Assembly (NCBI GenBank): GCA_029867005.1
Contig: CP123443.1
Span: 2,790,001 to 2,854,000 of the forward strand
Length of the DNA stretch: 64,000 bases
From: Candidatus Haliotispira prima
Lineage (GTDB): Bacteria; Spirochaetota; Spirochaetia; SP-2023
Direction of reading: 5' to 3'
The first letter of the stretch is position 1, and each line of letters opens with the position of its first letter. A program made the position numbers and the translations under genes. The notes under the pieces were generated by a model, which worked only from the letters and a program-made list of their open reading frames with translations, was not told the DNA's origin and did not search any database. Positions 18,254-28,164 of this stretch are shown one piece after another.

Positions 18254-19573
18254 CTATAAATTTCTAGAGCGTATACGGCCTTTTTTCAGAAGACCTTCGT
18301 GGTTATGCATCTTCAAGTGGCCTTCAACCTGACTCATCGTATCCAGATTGACACCAACCATAATCAGCAGTGAAGTGCCACCCATCAGGTATGCCACCTG
18401 TAAGGGGAAGCGAAAGAACACAAGCATAATGGTCGGAACAACGGCGATAAAGGCCAGAAAAACTGCGCCCGGAAGCACTACTCGGTTCAACACCCGGCCC
18501 AAATACGATTCCAAATTCTCCATGCGGACACCGGGAATCGAACCATTGTTCTCCCGAATCTGGCGGGCCATCTCAATCGGGCTCATGGTCACTTGCGTGT
18601 AAAAATAAGCAAAAAATACGATCAGTAAAACATAAATAATAGTGTTCACCAACCCGCCCGGGGCCATTGCAATTGCCGCACCCTGCAACCAAGTGGCCCT
18701 CTGGGCCAGAGTTCCCAACACAAAGGCCAAAAACTGTAACACGGCCTGGCCAAAGATTACCGGAATCACCCCCGAGGGATTTAGCTTAAACGGTATATAG
18801 GTGCTTTGCCCCTGATACATACGCTGCCCGACGACCCGATTGGCGTAACGCACCGGAACGCGGCGTTGGGCCTGCTGTTCGTAGATAATCAAAACCACCA
18901 TCACGACAAAGACACCCAAAGCCAGCAGACCAAAAATTGGGTTGATTTGATCCGGCATCTGCCGCTGCAAAATACCCACAGCCTCCGGCAAACGCACCAC
19001 AATACCGGTAAAGATAATCAACGAAGCCCCGTTGCCAATACCGTGCGCGGTAATTTGTTCACCCAGCCACATAATGATCATCGTACCTGTCGTAACCGTA
19101 ATAATCGAAATCAGCATGAAGGCCACGGGCCCCAGACTCGGGTAAACCAAACCTGCTGTGTCACCCTTCAACTGCGGTAAGAACGCAGCCTGCAACACAG
19201 CCAATACCAAAGTTCCGTAGCGTGTGTAACGCTTAACCAGATTGCGCCCGCCATCCTGTTCTGCCATACGCTTCAGTGCCGGCACCGCAATCATCAACAA
19301 TTGCATGATGATTGACATGGAAATATAAGGCATAATCCCAAGCATGAAAATCGAATAATTGTTAAATGCCCCGCCGGAAAAGAAATCAAAGTAATCGGAA
19401 AGTGAGAAACCACTGCCACTTGAGGTTGCAAGCTCATTTTGCAAAGCAATAATGTTGATCCCCGGAATCGGAATAAAAGTCCCGATACGGTAGCAAATCA
19501 AGATTACAAGCGTAAAAATGATCTTCTTACGCAGATCTGCAATCCGAAATATATCGCTTATAGAGCTCGCCAT
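18254..19573 (-). CDS. secY: Preprotein translocase subunit SecY
   Basis: 439 residues, ten predicted membrane segments. Recognisable motifs are GTFIPIPGIN in the first periplasmic region, FMLGIMPYISMSIIMQLL, and YANRVVGQRMYQGQSTYIPFKLNPSGVIP in the cytoplasmic loop before TM7. It forms the protein-conducting channel in the inner membrane with SecE and SecG. Embedded after rplO, as in most bacteria. Confidence 0.98.
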   Translation of the reverse strand: MASSISDIFRIADLRKKIIFTLVILICYRIGTFIPIPGINIIALQNELATSSGSGFSLSDYFDFFSGGAFNNYSIFMLGIMPYISMSIIMQLLMIAVPALKRMAEQDGGRNLVKRYTRYGTLVLAVLQAAFLPQLKGDTAGLVYPSLGPVAFMLISIITVTTGTMIIMWLGEQITAHGIGNGASLIIFTGIVVRLPEAVGILQRQMPDQINPIFGLLALGVFVVMVVLIIYEQQAQRRVPVRYANRVVGQRMYQGQSTYIPFKLNPSGVIPVIFGQAVLQFLAFVLGTLAQRATWLQGAAIAMAPGGLVNTIIYVLLIVFFAYFYTQVTMSPIEMARQIRENNGSIPGVRMENLESYLGRVLNRVVLPGAVFLAFIAVVPTIMLVFFRFPLQVAYLMGGTSLLIMVGVNLDTMSQVEGHLKMHNHEGLLKKGRIRSRNL

Positions 19574-19605
19574 AATCCAGCTATTTCCTCTTTACTATTC
19601 TCGCC

Positions 19606-20082
19606 TTAAGCCTCTGTCGAGACCGGCACCCCTGTACTCAGACGGACTTTGCCACCCAAATCTTCAATGCGGGCACAAGCCGCCTTGGAAATACTGGGAA
19701 CTTCTACTGTCAGTCCCTTGCGGTTAAATTCACCTCGATTTAATATTTTGACATTGGTCTCACTCTTTTTAATCAAGCCCTTGGCCTGCAACGTTTCCCT
19801 ATTTACCGTCTCAGAATCACTAAACAGGGCATCGATACGGTCTAAATTGATGACGACCCAAGTTTTCTTAAACGGGTGGTTGGAAAAACCCCGCACAGCC
19901 AAGCGGCGGTACAGCGGAATCTGACCACCTTCAAAACCCATCCGCACACCACCACCGGAGCGGGCCTTCTGCCCCTTGTGGCCCTTGCCTGAAGTCTTAC
20001 CCAAACCGCTGCCGGTACCACGCCCGACAATTTTGCGCTTTCTCTTTGAACCCGCAGCAGGCTTTAACTCATACACAGACAT
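19606..20082 (-). CDS. rplO: 50S ribosomal protein L15
   Basis: 158 residues with the start placed at ATG 20080-20082 (MSVYELKPAAGSKRKRKIVG); a longer frame to 20127 has no support. The Gly/Arg-rich N-terminus (GRGTGSGLGKTSGKGHKGQKAR) threads into 23S rRNA. The central IPLYRRLAVRGFSNHPFK and C-terminal signature are normal. Precedes secY by 32 nt. Confidence 0.96.
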   Translation of the reverse strand: MSVYELKPAAGSKRKRKIVGRGTGSGLGKTSGKGHKGQKARSGGGVRMGFEGGQIPLYRRLAVRGFSNHPFKKTWVVINLDRIDALFSDSETVNRETLQAKGLIKKSETNVKILNRGEFNRKGLTVEVPSISKAACARIEDLGGKVRLSTGVPVSTEA

Positions 20083-20226
20083 ATCTTTTTTTCTCCAGAA
20101 TCTTCCGAATCTTCCTGCCGTCAGCAACCCGACCTGAATCCGATCAACGATAGCGGATCAAATACGAAGGCCAACACATAAGGCTCTTACCGATTGTATT
20201 TAGTCTCAATTGCACTCAATACAGTT

Positions 20227-20406
20227 TTACAGTTCTTTTATATCTACCAAATGGCGCACCACACGCACCATACCTTCAATGGAAGGTGTCCTGTCAAAAC
20301 TGGCAGACGAACCTATTTTCCCTAACTTTAGTGCTTTTGCAGTCTTACGTACAGCCGGTCTCTGGCCAATGATGCTGCGTTTCAGCGTCACCTCAATCTG
20401 TGCCAT
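20227..20406 (-). CDS. rpmD: 50S ribosomal protein L30
   Basis: 59 residues, read directly: MAQIEVTLKRSIIGQRPAVR, then KTAKALKLGK, and a C-terminal VRVVRHLVDIKEL. This matches short bacterial L30 (Ix3LxRSxIGx, KLGKIxSS, VxHLV). Start ATG 20404-20406, stop TAA 20227-20229. It lies between rpsE and rplO, its usual place in the spc operon. Confidence 0.95.
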   Translation of the reverse strand: MAQIEVTLKRSIIGQRPAVRKTAKALKLGKIGSSASFDRTPSIEGMVRVVRHLVDIKEL

Positions 20407-20459
20407 TGTTCTTCTTTCCTACTTTTGCCCACATTTTATTTATCTTTGCCTGTCCGGCC

Positions 20460-20966
20460 CTAACCCCAAATGTCCTGCAATTCCTTGCCGCGATACTTCG
20501 CCCTAACAGAAGCCGGGATCAAAGATCCTAAACCCTCCAGCGCAGCCAAAATCATGTTCAGAGAATTATTGGAACCCAGAGATTTTGCCAATACATCCTT
20601 AATCCCGGCAGCTTCCAAGACGGCGCGAACCGAACCACCGGCGATAATCCCTGTACCGGGAGCAGCTGGTTTAATCAGGATAACACTCTTCTTATATTTA
20701 CCCTTAATTTCATAAGGCGTACTATGTTTACTCGACAGAGGCACACGAATCATGCTGCGCTTAGCCCGCTCGGTACTTTTGCGAATTGCTTCCGCAACAT
20801 CGTTGGCCTTGCCCAAACCGTAGCCAACCTTGCCATTGCCATCGCCGACAACCATCAGAGCGGAAAAAGACATCTTCCGACCGCCTTTTACGGCCTTAGA
20901 GATGCGCTTCACCTCAATCAAAGTTTCAATCAGGCTATTTTTTTCATTGTCTTGAAAGTTCGACAT
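20460..20966 (-). CDS. rpsE: 30S ribosomal protein S5
   Basis: 168 residues. The N-terminal double-stranded RNA-binding domain carries KAVKGGRKMSFSALMVVGDG and GKVGYGLGKANDVAEAIRK; the C-terminal domain has KPAAPGTGIIAGGSVRAVLE. S5 contributes to decoding accuracy and mRNA entry. Follows rplR by 8 nt. Confidence 0.97.
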   Translation of the reverse strand: MSNFQDNEKNSLIETLIEVKRISKAVKGGRKMSFSALMVVGDGNGKVGYGLGKANDVAEAIRKSTERAKRSMIRVPLSSKHSTPYEIKGKYKKSVILIKPAAPGTGIIAGGSVRAVLEAAGIKDVLAKSLGSNNSLNMILAALEGLGSLIPASVRAKYRGKELQDIWG

Positions 20967-20974
20967 ATACTCTC

Positions 20975-21325
20975 CTAAACCTCAATCCCGCCTTCATGTA
21001 TGTTGTCCGCAATCGCCTTGACAACACCATGAAACTTATAGCCGTTACGGTCAAAGACCACCACCGAAACCTGCGCTTTTTTCAGCTCTTCTGCCATCAA
21101 CTTCCCAAGGGCAACACCGCCCTCAATATTGGGTCGCACACCCAACTTCAGCGTCGATGCAGTCGCAAGAGTACGGCCTTCTTCATCATTTATTGCCTGA
21201 AGATACAGGTACTTGTGACTTTTAAAAACTGTTAAACGAGGTCGCTGTGCTGTTCCGTGAATTTTCTTCCGAATCCTGCCCTTACGACGATTTCGTTGAC
21301 GAATCTTATCCGATAAAGAACCCAT
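20975..21325 (-). CDS. rplR: 50S ribosomal protein L18
   Basis: 116 residues. The basic N-terminus (RQRNRRKGRIRKKIHGTAQR) and RLTVFKSHKYLYLQAIND are typical, as is the end YKFHGVVKAIADNIHEGGIEV. L18 attaches 5S rRNA to the large subunit together with L5. Normal spc-operon position after rplF. Confidence 0.97.
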   Translation of the reverse strand: MGSLSDKIRQRNRRKGRIRKKIHGTAQRPRLTVFKSHKYLYLQAINDEEGRTLATASTLKLGVRPNIEGGVALGKLMAEELKKAQVSVVVFDRNGYKFHGVVKAIADNIHEGGIEV

Positions 21326-21338
21326 TTCTATTTCCTAT

Positions 21339-21878
21339 CTATTTTTTACCAGACTTACCGGATTTTCTGCGGATGACCTCATCCGCATACTTCACGCCTT
21401 TACCCTTATAGGGTTCCGGCGGCCTCAGGCCACGAATCTCACTGGCTACCTTGCCTACGACAGCCTTGTCAATACCGGAAACTAAAACCTTGGTATTGCC
21501 CTCTGCCGAAAGCTGCACACCCTCGGGAGCCTCATATTCAATCTGAGTCGAATAGCCCAAAGAGAACAGCAAGTTGCCACCCTTCAGCTCTGCCCGATAG
21601 CCCACGCCATTGATCTCCAGAGATTTTTGAAACCCCCCGGAAACCCCCGTGACCATATTCGTCAGCAGCCGCGCATATAAACCGTGCATAGATTTGGCAA
21701 TCTTACTATCATCAATGCGCTTCACGCAAACTTTTTCTTTGCCAATCTCAAAAGAAACTTCGGGACGAAAATCCTGTCGCAGCTCCCCTTTTGCACCATT
21801 GACAACCAACGTATTGTCATTTACCGAGACACTGACACCAAGAGGCAAAGCGACCGGCTGACTACCTACTCTCGACAT
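21339..21878 (-). CDS. rplF: 50S ribosomal protein L6
   Basis: 179 residues from ATG 21876-21878 (MSRVGSQPVALPLGVSVSV), with AGGTGG eight nt upstream; a GTG four codons earlier overlaps that RBS and is less likely. Two L6 repeats; the signature region PEPYKGKGVKYADEVIRRKSGKSGKK is at the end. L6 lies near the factor-binding site. Confidence 0.97.
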   Translation of the reverse strand: MSRVGSQPVALPLGVSVSVNDNTLVVNGAKGELRQDFRPEVSFEIGKEKVCVKRIDDSKIAKSMHGLYARLLTNMVTGVSGGFQKSLEINGVGYRAELKGGNLLFSLGYSTQIEYEAPEGVQLSAEGNTKVLVSGIDKAVVGKVASEIRGLRPPEPYKGKGVKYADEVIRRKSGKSGKK

Positions 21879-21904
21879 TACTGTTACCACCTACCTCTAA
21901 ACTT

Positions 21905-22303
21905 TTACCAGACCTTGCAAAGAGGTTCACCACCGACTCTGCTCAGACTTGCTTTCCTGCCCGTAATAATCCCCGTCGAAGTTGACAGTATTAAAGTACC
22001 ATAACCGTTCAACACCCGAGGCATCTCACGATAGCCAAAATACACCCGGCGGCCGGGCTTGGAAACCCTCTCTATCCCCTGGATGACGGATTTTTCATTT
22101 TCATCGTACTTCAAAAAGACGCGAATGGTAAACTTACTGTTTTCGTTAATCTTCTTGTAATTCTTAATGTAGCCTTCGCTCTTGAGGATGCGCACTATTT
22201 CCATCTTTACCTTAGAACTCTGGACATCCACTTTCTCAAGGCCGGCCCTGCTGGCATTGCGAATTTTGGTCAACATATCTGCTACCGGATCTGAAACACT
22301 CAT
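21905..22303 (-). CDS. rpsH: 30S ribosomal protein S8
   Basis: 132 residues, starting [17 protein letters not shown], with [22 protein letters not shown] and the end [14 protein letters not shown]8 binds the central domain of 16S rRNA; in other bacteria it represses the spc operon by binding its mRNA. No mRNA mimic was checked here. Confidence 0.97.
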   Translation of the reverse strand: MSVSDPVADMLTKIRNASRAGLEKVDVQSSKVKMEIVRILKSEGYIKNYKKINENSKFTIRVFLKYDENEKSVIQGIERVSKPGRRVYFGYREMPRVLNGYGTLILSTSTGIITGRKASLSRVGGEPLCKVW

Positions 22304-22324
22304 TACTTCTGACTCTCCTTCAAT

Positions 22325-22510
22325 CTACCAACTGGACTTTGTAACACCAGGAAGCATACCTTCATTCGCCAGCTTGCGAAAACAAATTCGGCAAAGATCA
22401 AATTTGCGCATGTAACCACGCGGACGGCCACAGCAACCGCAGCGATTCACTTTGCGAGTGGAAAACTTCGGAATGCGTTGAGCCTTAATAATCATTGATT
22501 TCTTGGCCAT
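22325..22510 (-). CDS. rpsZ: 30S ribosomal protein S14, zinc-binding short form
   Basis: 61 residues with four Cys in CGCC...CRIC arrangement ([19 protein letters not shown], then [21 protein letters not shown]). This is the short zinc-dependent S14 (type Z, also written rpsN). It overlaps none of its neighbours and starts 3 nt after the rplE stop. Confidence 0.96.
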   Translation of the reverse strand: MAKKSMIIKAQRIPKFSTRKVNRCGCCGRPRGYMRKFDLCRICFRKLANEGMLPGVTKSSW

Positions 22511-22512
22511 CG

Positions 22513-23064
22513 TTATGCCCCTTTCCGGAATGGCATGCCCATTTTGTCTAACAGAGCGTAACCTTCTTCATCCGATTTGGCAGTGGTCACAATGTTAATG
22601 TTCATACCGCGAATCTGTTCAATTTTATCATAATTGATCTCAGGAAAAATGATTTGCTCATCGATACCCAGGGAAAAATTACCATTCCGGTCAAAACTCT
22701 TTGGAGAAATACCACGAAAATCTTTGACACGAGGTAATGCGATGCTAACCAATCGGTCGTAAAAATCATACATCCTACTCCCTCGGAGGGTCACCTTTAC
22801 ACCGGTAGCCATACCTGCCCGCACCTTGAAGGCCGCAACAGATTTCCTGGCCTTGGTCTTCACACCCATCTGGCCTGTAATCAAAGCCAATTCTGATAGG
22901 GCACCGTCCAACAGCTTCTTGTTTTGAATTGCTTCTCCTATACCGATACTAACCGTAATCTTTTCCAACGCAGGGACCTGCATCACAGATTTATAGGAAA
23001 ACTGCTTATACAATTCCGGGAGCACTTCTTCCTTATAAATCTTCTTCATTCTCACTTCAGCCAT
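22513..23064 (-). CDS. rplE: 50S ribosomal protein L5
   Basis: 183 residues, from ATG 23062-23064 just after GGAGCATAGGTG (a GTG one codon earlier is the alternative). Core motifs: [42 protein letters not shown], and [18 protein letters not shown]5 binds 5S rRNA and forms a bridge to the small subunit. Confidence 0.97.
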   Translation of the reverse strand: MAEVRMKKIYKEEVLPELYKQFSYKSVMQVPALEKITVSIGIGEAIQNKKLLDGALSELALITGQMGVKTKARKSVAAFKVRAGMATGVKVTLRGSRMYDFYDRLVSIALPRVKDFRGISPKSFDRNGNFSLGIDEQIIFPEINYDKIEQIRGMNINIVTTAKSDEEGYALLDKMGMPFRKGA

Positions 23065-23076
23065 CACCTATGCTCC

Positions 23077-23421
23077 TTAAAGTGCCTTGCCACACTTGCG
23101 ACAAATGCGCTCTTTTTTACGCCCTTCCCCCTTGTAACCCACACGGGTTGGTCCACAACCGGAACAGACAATCATCACGTTCGAAATATCCATATAGGCT
23201 TCCACTTCAATAATCTCGCCCTGCTCACCTTCACGTTGAGGCTTTTTGGCTTTTTTAACGATGTTTAGTCCTTCCGCCATTATGCGGCGTCTTGCTCTGT
23301 CAATCTTAATGATGCGTCCTTCGCTCTTCCCGCCTCGATCTTTTCCCGCAATGACACGAACCAGGTCACCCTTCGCCAGTTTCACTTTCTGATCAACAGC
23401 ATTCTTGGCGTTTGCATTCAT
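23077..23421 (-). CDS. rplX: 50S ribosomal protein L24, with zinc-ribbon-like C-terminus
   Basis: 114 residues. The KOW domain (KGDLVRVIAGKDRGGKSEGRI) is followed by GLNIVKKAKKPQ and ISNVMIVCSGCGPTRVGYKG. The C-terminus has two Cys pairs (CSGC and CRKC), so a zinc ribbon is likely, as in a subset of bacterial L24. An assembly initiator of the large subunit near the tunnel exit. Confidence 0.97.
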   Translation of the reverse strand: MNANAKNAVDQKVKLAKGDLVRVIAGKDRGGKSEGRIIKIDRARRRIMAEGLNIVKKAKKPQREGEQGEIIEVEAYMDISNVMIVCSGCGPTRVGYKGEGRKKERICRKCGKAL

Positions 23422-23445
23422 TCCTGTACCTACCTACTCTTCAAC

Positions 23446-23814
23446 TTAAAGCACTTCCGGTGCCAGCGAAATTACCTTCATAAAGTTCGCATCCCGGAGT
23501 TCACGGGCCACCGGCCCAAAAATACGCTTACCTACCAAGTTTAAATTACCATCCAGAATCACACAGGCGTTATCATCAAACCGAATATATGTACCATCAG
23601 CCCGGCGGTATTCTTTGTGGACCCGAACAATCACAGCCTTGCGCACATCACCCTTTTTGACGCCGGCCTGAGGCAACGCTTCTTTTACTGCTACGACAAT
23701 GATGTCCCCTACGCTGGCCCAACGGCGTTTGGAGCCACCAAGAACCTTGATGCACTCCACTCGCTTGGCACCGGAGTTGTCCGCTACATTAAGGCGAGAA
23801 CTCATCTGAATCAT
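23446..23814 (-). CDS. rplN: 50S ribosomal protein L14
   Basis: 122 residues, normal length: [59 protein letters not shown], and the end [12 protein letters not shown]. It sits at the subunit interface and contacts L19 and 16S rRNA. Confidence 0.98.
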   Translation of the reverse strand: MIQMSSRLNVADNSGAKRVECIKVLGGSKRRWASVGDIIVVAVKEALPQAGVKKGDVRKAVIVRVHKEYRRADGTYIRFDDNACVILDGNLNLVGKRIFGPVARELRDANFMKVISLAPEVL

Positions 23815-23857
23815 AACTATATAACCTCTCTCAATATCCGTTATCCAAAATCACAGA

Positions 23858-24109
23858 CTAACGCGCACGCTCAACGACTTCGATAAGCTTCCAGCACTTT
23901 TCCTTGCTGACCGGACGACATTCCACGATGCGAACACGGTCCCCTACATTGGCATCATTTGCTTCATCGTGAGCCTTGTATTTTTTGGACCAGGCAACAT
24001 ATTTTTTGTACATCGGATGCAACCTGCGTGTCGAAACCTTCACAACAATGCTTTTTTCCATCTTGTCACTAACCACGATGCCGATAAACGTCTTTTTATT
24101 CGCTTTCAT
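23858..24109 (-). CDS. rpsQ: 30S ribosomal protein S17
   Basis: 83 residues. Family features: [18 protein letters not shown] at the N-terminus, [19 protein letters not shown], and [18 protein letters not shown]. Primary 16S rRNA-binding protein with an OB fold. The following gene rplN starts after a 43-nt gap. Confidence 0.97.
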   Translation of the reverse strand: MKANKKTFIGIVVSDKMEKSIVVKVSTRRLHPMYKKYVAWSKKYKAHDEANDANVGDRVRIVECRPVSKEKCWKLIEVVERAR

Positions 24110-24135
24110 TTCCCTTACCTTTTGGGCCTTAACAA

Positions 24136-24330
24136 CTAAGCGTTAGCCTTGCTTTGCTGATGGATTTTAGTATTCAGGCGTGCAATACTGCGGCGAGTAG
24201 TCCGAATTTCTATCGGGCTCTCAACATGGCCGATTACTTTATCGAATCGCAATTTCCGCCAACGTTCCAGCAATTCTTTCCGCTTCACTATCATTTCCGC
24301 CAAAGAAAGATCATCAAACTTTTCTTTCAT
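24136..24330 (-). CDS. rpmC: 50S ribosomal protein L29
   Basis: 64 residues from ATG 24328-24330 ([20 protein letters not shown]). An upstream ATG at 24351 was rejected because it overlaps the Shine-Dalgarno GAGGGAA of this start. The C-terminal [16 protein letters not shown] matches L29. Two-helix protein at the tunnel exit, next to the SRP docking site. Confidence 0.95.
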   Translation of the reverse strand: MKEKFDDLSLAEMIVKRKELLERWRKLRFDKVIGHVESPIEIRTTRRSIARLNTKIHQQSKANA

Positions 24331-24368
24331 ATGTGTTCCCTCTGTTTTCAACCAATCCTACAAATGCT

Positions 24369-24797
24369 CTACGCATGTGCCTTCTGCACAAAGCGTGCCC
24401 GGACCGGCAATTTGCTGGCTGCCAGCTCCATAGCCCGACGAGCCAAATCCGCAGGGACCCCGGCCACCTCAAACAACACTGTGCCGCGCTGTACAGGCGC
24501 AATCCACATCTCCGGATTGCCCTTACCCTTACCCATACGAGTTTCCGCAGGTTTCTTTGTGTAGGGCACATCAGGAAAAATCCGAATCCACACTTTACCA
24601 CCACGTTTCAGATGGCGCGTCATGGCCACACGAGCGGCTTCAATCTGCCGCGCCGTCAAATACTTCTGAGCTTCTGCCACCAAACCAAATTCACCAAAAG
24701 AGATGTTATTGCCACGGGTAGCATTTTCGCGCAAACCACAGTAGGAGCGTCTCTGTCTCTTACGATAAGTAAGCCGTTTCGGACTTAACAGTGCCAT
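24369..24797 (-). CDS. rplP: 50S ribosomal protein L16
   Basis: 142 residues: [27 protein letters not shown]-like [46 protein letters not shown] split across the centre, and [19 protein letters not shown]. Contacts the elbow of A-site tRNA. Its last codons lie 38 nt before the rpmC start. Confidence 0.97.
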   Translation of the reverse strand: MALLSPKRLTYRKRQRRSYCGLRENATRGNNISFGEFGLVAEAQKYLTARQIEAARVAMTRHLKRGGKVWIRIFPDVPYTKKPAETRMGKGKGNPEMWIAPVQRGTVLFEVAGVPADLARRAMELAASKLPVRARFVQKAHA

Positions 24798-24834
24798 CTC
24801 ATTACTCCTCTAATATCAACCATCTATGCACGAA

Positions 24835-25530
24835 CTATTCCACTGAATCACTGGGCCTGCGAACCAGATTACCCGCGTCTTCTTTCGCATTGCTCTTGTA
24901 AATCTCGCCAAGACATATCCAAACTTTGACACCAATGATACCATAGGTTGTCAGGGATTCGGCGAAACCGTAGTCGATGTTGGCCCGAAGTGTATGCAAC
25001 GGAACCCGACCTTCTTTCAATTCCAGTGCCCGAGCCATGTCAGCACCACCCAAACGACCGGAAATTTTGATTTTGACACCCTGGACATTGCCCTGTTTGA
25101 TCACACCGGCCAAGGCCATTTTCAAAGTACGACGGAAGGCACCCCGACCGCGCAACTGACGGGCAATATTCAGGGCCACGATTTGAGCACTCGCTTCAGG
25201 CCGTTTGACTTCTTTGATCTTGATATTCAAACTGTCTGTTGTCAATTTCTGTAAATCTTTCTGCAAACGTTCGATATTGGCACCTTTAGAACCAATAATG
25301 TAGCCCGGACGGGCGGTCTGAATCAGCAAAGTGATACGCTTCGGTTTGCGAATAATCTCCACATCACTGATGTCGGCGGACTGCGCCTCCGGAGTATTGA
25401 ACAAGGCTTTGCGTAAACGCAAATCTTCATGCAGAACCCGGGCATAGCTTTTACCGCTCAAATACCAACGAGATTTCCAGTCGTTATTTACTCCCAAGCG
25501 GAAGCCGTATGGATGTACTTTCTGACCCAT
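24835..25530 (-). CDS. rpsC: 30S ribosomal protein S3
   Basis: 231 residues: MGQKVHPYGFRLGVNNDWKS start, KH domain (ARPGYIIGSKGANIERLQKDL), and the C-terminal domain ISGRLGGADMARALELKEGRVPLHTLRANIDYG in two adjoining stretches. It lines the mRNA entry tunnel and has helicase-related function with S4 and S5. Confidence 0.98.
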   Translation of the reverse strand: MGQKVHPYGFRLGVNNDWKSRWYLSGKSYARVLHEDLRLRKALFNTPEAQSADISDVEIIRKPKRITLLIQTARPGYIIGSKGANIERLQKDLQKLTTDSLNIKIKEVKRPEASAQIVALNIARQLRGRGAFRRTLKMALAGVIKQGNVQGVKIKISGRLGGADMARALELKEGRVPLHTLRANIDYGFAESLTTYGIIGVKVWICLGEIYKSNAKEDAGNLVRRPSDSVE

Positions 25531-25551
25531 TATAAACCCTTTTTCTCTGAC

Positions 25552-25902
25552 CTATTTCACATCTAACACTACAGCAATGTGTGCATAGCGCTTCAGCTGA
25601 CGGTCGGCGCGGCCTCGGCCGCGAGCCCATATCCTCTTATGGCGAGTCCCTTCATTTACCAACAGTTCCTTGATAAACAAACTCTCTTCATTAATGTTTT
25701 TGTTTAAGTCCATGGCATTCGCGGCAGCAGAACGCAGGGTTCTCAACAGGAAACCCGCCCCCTTATGCGGCAAAGTGCCCAAGACAGCTTCCGCTTCAAT
25801 ATAGGACCGACTGCGAATCAAGTTCGCTATTGGACGGACTTTTGAAGGGGAAATTGGCAAATATTTTGCGATAGCTTTGTAACCGGTAGTTGATGATGTC
25901 AT
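25552..25902 (-). CDS. rplV: 50S ribosomal protein L22
   Basis: 116 residues: AIAKYLPISPSKVRPIANLI near the start, KGAGFLLRTLRSAAANA in the middle, and the C-terminal GRADRQLKRYAHIAVVLD. The extended hairpin reaches the exit tunnel, where mutations give macrolide resistance in other bacteria; no special change was judged here. Confidence 0.97.
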   Translation of the reverse strand: MTSSTTGYKAIAKYLPISPSKVRPIANLIRSRSYIEAEAVLGTLPHKGAGFLLRTLRSAAANAMDLNKNINEESLFIKELLVNEGTRHKRIWARGRGRADRQLKRYAHIAVVLDVK

Positions 25903-25913
25903 CTGTGTGCCCC

Positions 25914-26192
25914 TTACCTCCGGCCTTTTTTATCTGAACCTGCATGTCCGCGAAATGAACGCGTAGGAGCAAACTCACCCAACTTCTGACCAACCAAATT
26001 TTCGGTGACCAATACAGGAATAAAAACCTTACCATTATAAACCTGAATTGTAGATCCCACCATTTCCGGAATGATCGTTGAAGCGCGGGAATAGGTCTTG
26101 ATTGGCCTTTTACCGGTTATTTCCACTTGTGCCATAACACGCTTGTACAGCTTACCTTCAATAAAAGGACCTTTCTTGATCGATCTAGCCAT
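25914..26192 (-). CDS. rpsS: 30S ribosomal protein S19
   Basis: 92 residues: [52 protein letters not shown] [22 protein letters not shown], ending with the basic [13 protein letters not shown]. Head protein that contacts S13 and the A-site region. Confidence 0.98.
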   Translation of the reverse strand: MARSIKKGPFIEGKLYKRVMAQVEITGKRPIKTYSRASTIIPEMVGSTIQVYNGKVFIPVLVTENLVGQKLGEFAPTRSFRGHAGSDKKGRR

Positions 26193-26223
26193 AACCTAAA
26201 GTACTCCTGTTTCTCTTGCCTAA

Positions 26224-27057
26224 CTACCGCTTTTTCTTCTTGCGACTCTGGACGATGAAACGACTGGAAGTCTTACTCCGGGAACGAGTCTTCTTACCCT
26301 TAGTCTGAACGCCCCAAGGTGTCTGTGGATGACGGCCTTTCGTGCGCCCCTCACCACCACCGTGCGGATGGTCTACCGGGTTCATTGCCACACCGCGAAC
26401 CTTCGGCCTGCGGCCAAGCCAGCGAGAACGCCCGGCCTTGCCCAAACTAATATTCATGTGATCGGCGTTACCCAAGGTACCAATTGTCGCACGACAGTTT
26501 TTATGAACCAGGCGAACCTCACCGGAAGGCAATTTCAGGGACAAATAGTCACCGTCTCTGGCCGTAATCATAGCCGAGGCACCGGCAGAACGAACAATCT
26601 GGCCACCCCGACCGGCAGTAAGTTCAACGTTGTGTACCACGCGGCCAACCGGAATATTTTCCAGCGGCAGACTATTGCCCACAGCAATTTCCACATCGGG
26701 ACCGCTGAGTACTTCCCCGCCAACTTCCAAACCGTGCGGGCACAAAATATAGCGACGTTCACCATCCCGATAAATCAGAAGTGCAATATGGGCAGACCGA
26801 TTCGGGTCGTACTCTATCGCCTCCACTCGAGCCGGGATGTTTGTCTTATCACGTTTAAAATCGATCCGGCGATACAAACGCTTGTGCCCGCCACCTCTCC
26901 GGCGAACGCTAATGCGCCCGGAACTGCTGCGCCCGGCTTTGCTCTTCGTGCCCCCGGACAATTTCTTATTCGGCCGACTCTTCGACAATTCAGAATAGTC
27001 TACCGTCTGAAGATGCCGTCTGCCCGGCGTAGTTGGATTATACTTCTTTAATGCCAT
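26224..27057 (-). CDS. rplB: 50S ribosomal protein L2
   Basis: 277 residues, standard length. The catalytic-centre-proximal signature [18 protein letters not shown] is intact, including the conserved His. N-terminal [17 protein letters not shown] and the SH3/OB core ([19 protein letters not shown]) are normal. Essential for peptidyl transfer and subunit association. Confidence 0.98.
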   Translation of the reverse strand: MALKKYNPTTPGRRHLQTVDYSELSKSRPNKKLSGGTKSKAGRSSSGRISVRRRGGGHKRLYRRIDFKRDKTNIPARVEAIEYDPNRSAHIALLIYRDGERRYILCPHGLEVGGEVLSGPDVEIAVGNSLPLENIPVGRVVHNVELTAGRGGQIVRSAGASAMITARDGDYLSLKLPSGEVRLVHKNCRATIGTLGNADHMNISLGKAGRSRWLGRRPKVRGVAMNPVDHPHGGGEGRTKGRHPQTPWGVQTKGKKTRSRSKTSSRFIVQSRKKKKR

Positions 27058-27075
27058 CCCAATACCTCAAACTTA

Positions 27076-27411
27076 CTATGTCTCATTGACATTCAGGCTT
27101 TCCAAGGCTTCGATAGACTGCCCTTTTGGCAAAGTGACTATCGCTTTTTTCCATGGTGCTGTTTTGCCGTGCCCACGCTGAAAGCTCTTTTTAGATATTG
27201 GCAAATTGCGCTTTTTCTTACTCTTCACGCTGACAATATTACAGGACAACGGTTCTACATTGAACAGCTTCCTCACGGCATACAGGATCTCAAATTTATT
27301 GGCCCGCACATCTACCCGAAAACTATATTTCCGATAACCCGAGACTCCGGCTTGGAGCATACTTGTCTTCTCTGTCAACAGAGGACAAATTAAGATTTCC
27401 TCTACTTCCAT
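27076..27411 (-). CDS. rplW: 50S ribosomal protein L23
   Basis: 111 residues starting MEVEEILICPLLTEKTSMLQ, with FRVDVRANKFEILYAVRKLFNV and a basic loop (KSKKKRNLPISKK). ATG 27409-27411 is preferred; a GTG two codons earlier overlaps the rplD stop. L23 is the docking site for SRP and trigger factor at the tunnel exit. Confidence 0.96.
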   Translation of the reverse strand: MEVEEILICPLLTEKTSMLQAGVSGYRKYSFRVDVRANKFEILYAVRKLFNVEPLSCNIVSVKSKKKRNLPISKKSFQRGHGKTAPWKKAIVTLPKGQSIEALESLNVNET

Positions 27412-27413
27412 TA

Positions 27414-28079
27414 TCACACCGCCTTCTCAATGCCGGCATTGTCCCGGTAAAATGTATTCAGACCTTTAATCGAAGACTCTGTAAACAGAATCTTCTTAGC
27501 GTAGAAGAAATCATGCACTTCCAGCCGCCAGTAGTCGAGCAGTGTTAAATTGGCAATGTTACTCCCGGCCCGTCGAATCAGTGTGTTTTCTTCTCGGTTG
27601 TCGCCCAAAATAACCACAACCCGATCTTTCTTTACTGTGGCAAAGTTTGCCAACTTGACCGCAAAATCTTTGGTCTTACCGGATTCAATCTGAAAATTCT
27701 CTACAATCTTTACGATTTCATCGTTAGACACCCGAAGAGACAGCAAACTTTTATAAGCATTGCGCTTCATTTTCTTGGGCATAGCTTGACGATAACTGCG
27801 CGGATGCGGCCCAAAAACCACACCGCCACCCTTCCATATCGGAGAACGCTTATGCCCGGAACGAGCGCGACCGGTTCCCTTCTGTCGCCAAGGTTTGGCA
27901 GTCGAACCCCGCACTTCACCGCGACGACGCGTAGAGGCAGTTCCCTGACGTTTGTTAGCCAGTTCCATGACCAATAGCTGATGAATCAGGCCTTTATTGA
28001 CCTCAGTTCCAAAAACCTCATCAGCCAACTGGATCGAACCCACGTCCTTACCATCTATGGAATATAGCTTCTTTTCCAT
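27414..28079 (-). CDS. rplD: 50S ribosomal protein L4
   Basis: 221 residues. The central loop [20 protein letters not shown] and [20 protein letters not shown] forms the tunnel constriction with L22. C-terminal [19 protein letters not shown] follows the usual pattern. In Escherichia coli L4 also controls the S10 operon; whether this holds here cannot be read from the sequence. Confidence 0.97.
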   Translation of the reverse strand: MEKKLYSIDGKDVGSIQLADEVFGTEVNKGLIHQLLVMELANKRQGTASTRRRGEVRGSTAKPWRQKGTGRARSGHKRSPIWKGGGVVFGPHPRSYRQAMPKKMKRNAYKSLLSLRVSNDEIVKIVENFQIESGKTKDFAVKLANFATVKKDRVVVILGDNREENTLIRRAGSNIANLTLLDYWRLEVHDFFYAKKILFTESSIKGLNTFYRDNAGIEKAV

Positions 28080-28164
28080 CTGTCAACCCTTGTTCAACCT
28101 GCATCCCGCAAAACAATCGGACCGCACGATGCACGTTTCAATTTACAATTACAACTCAAGCTTT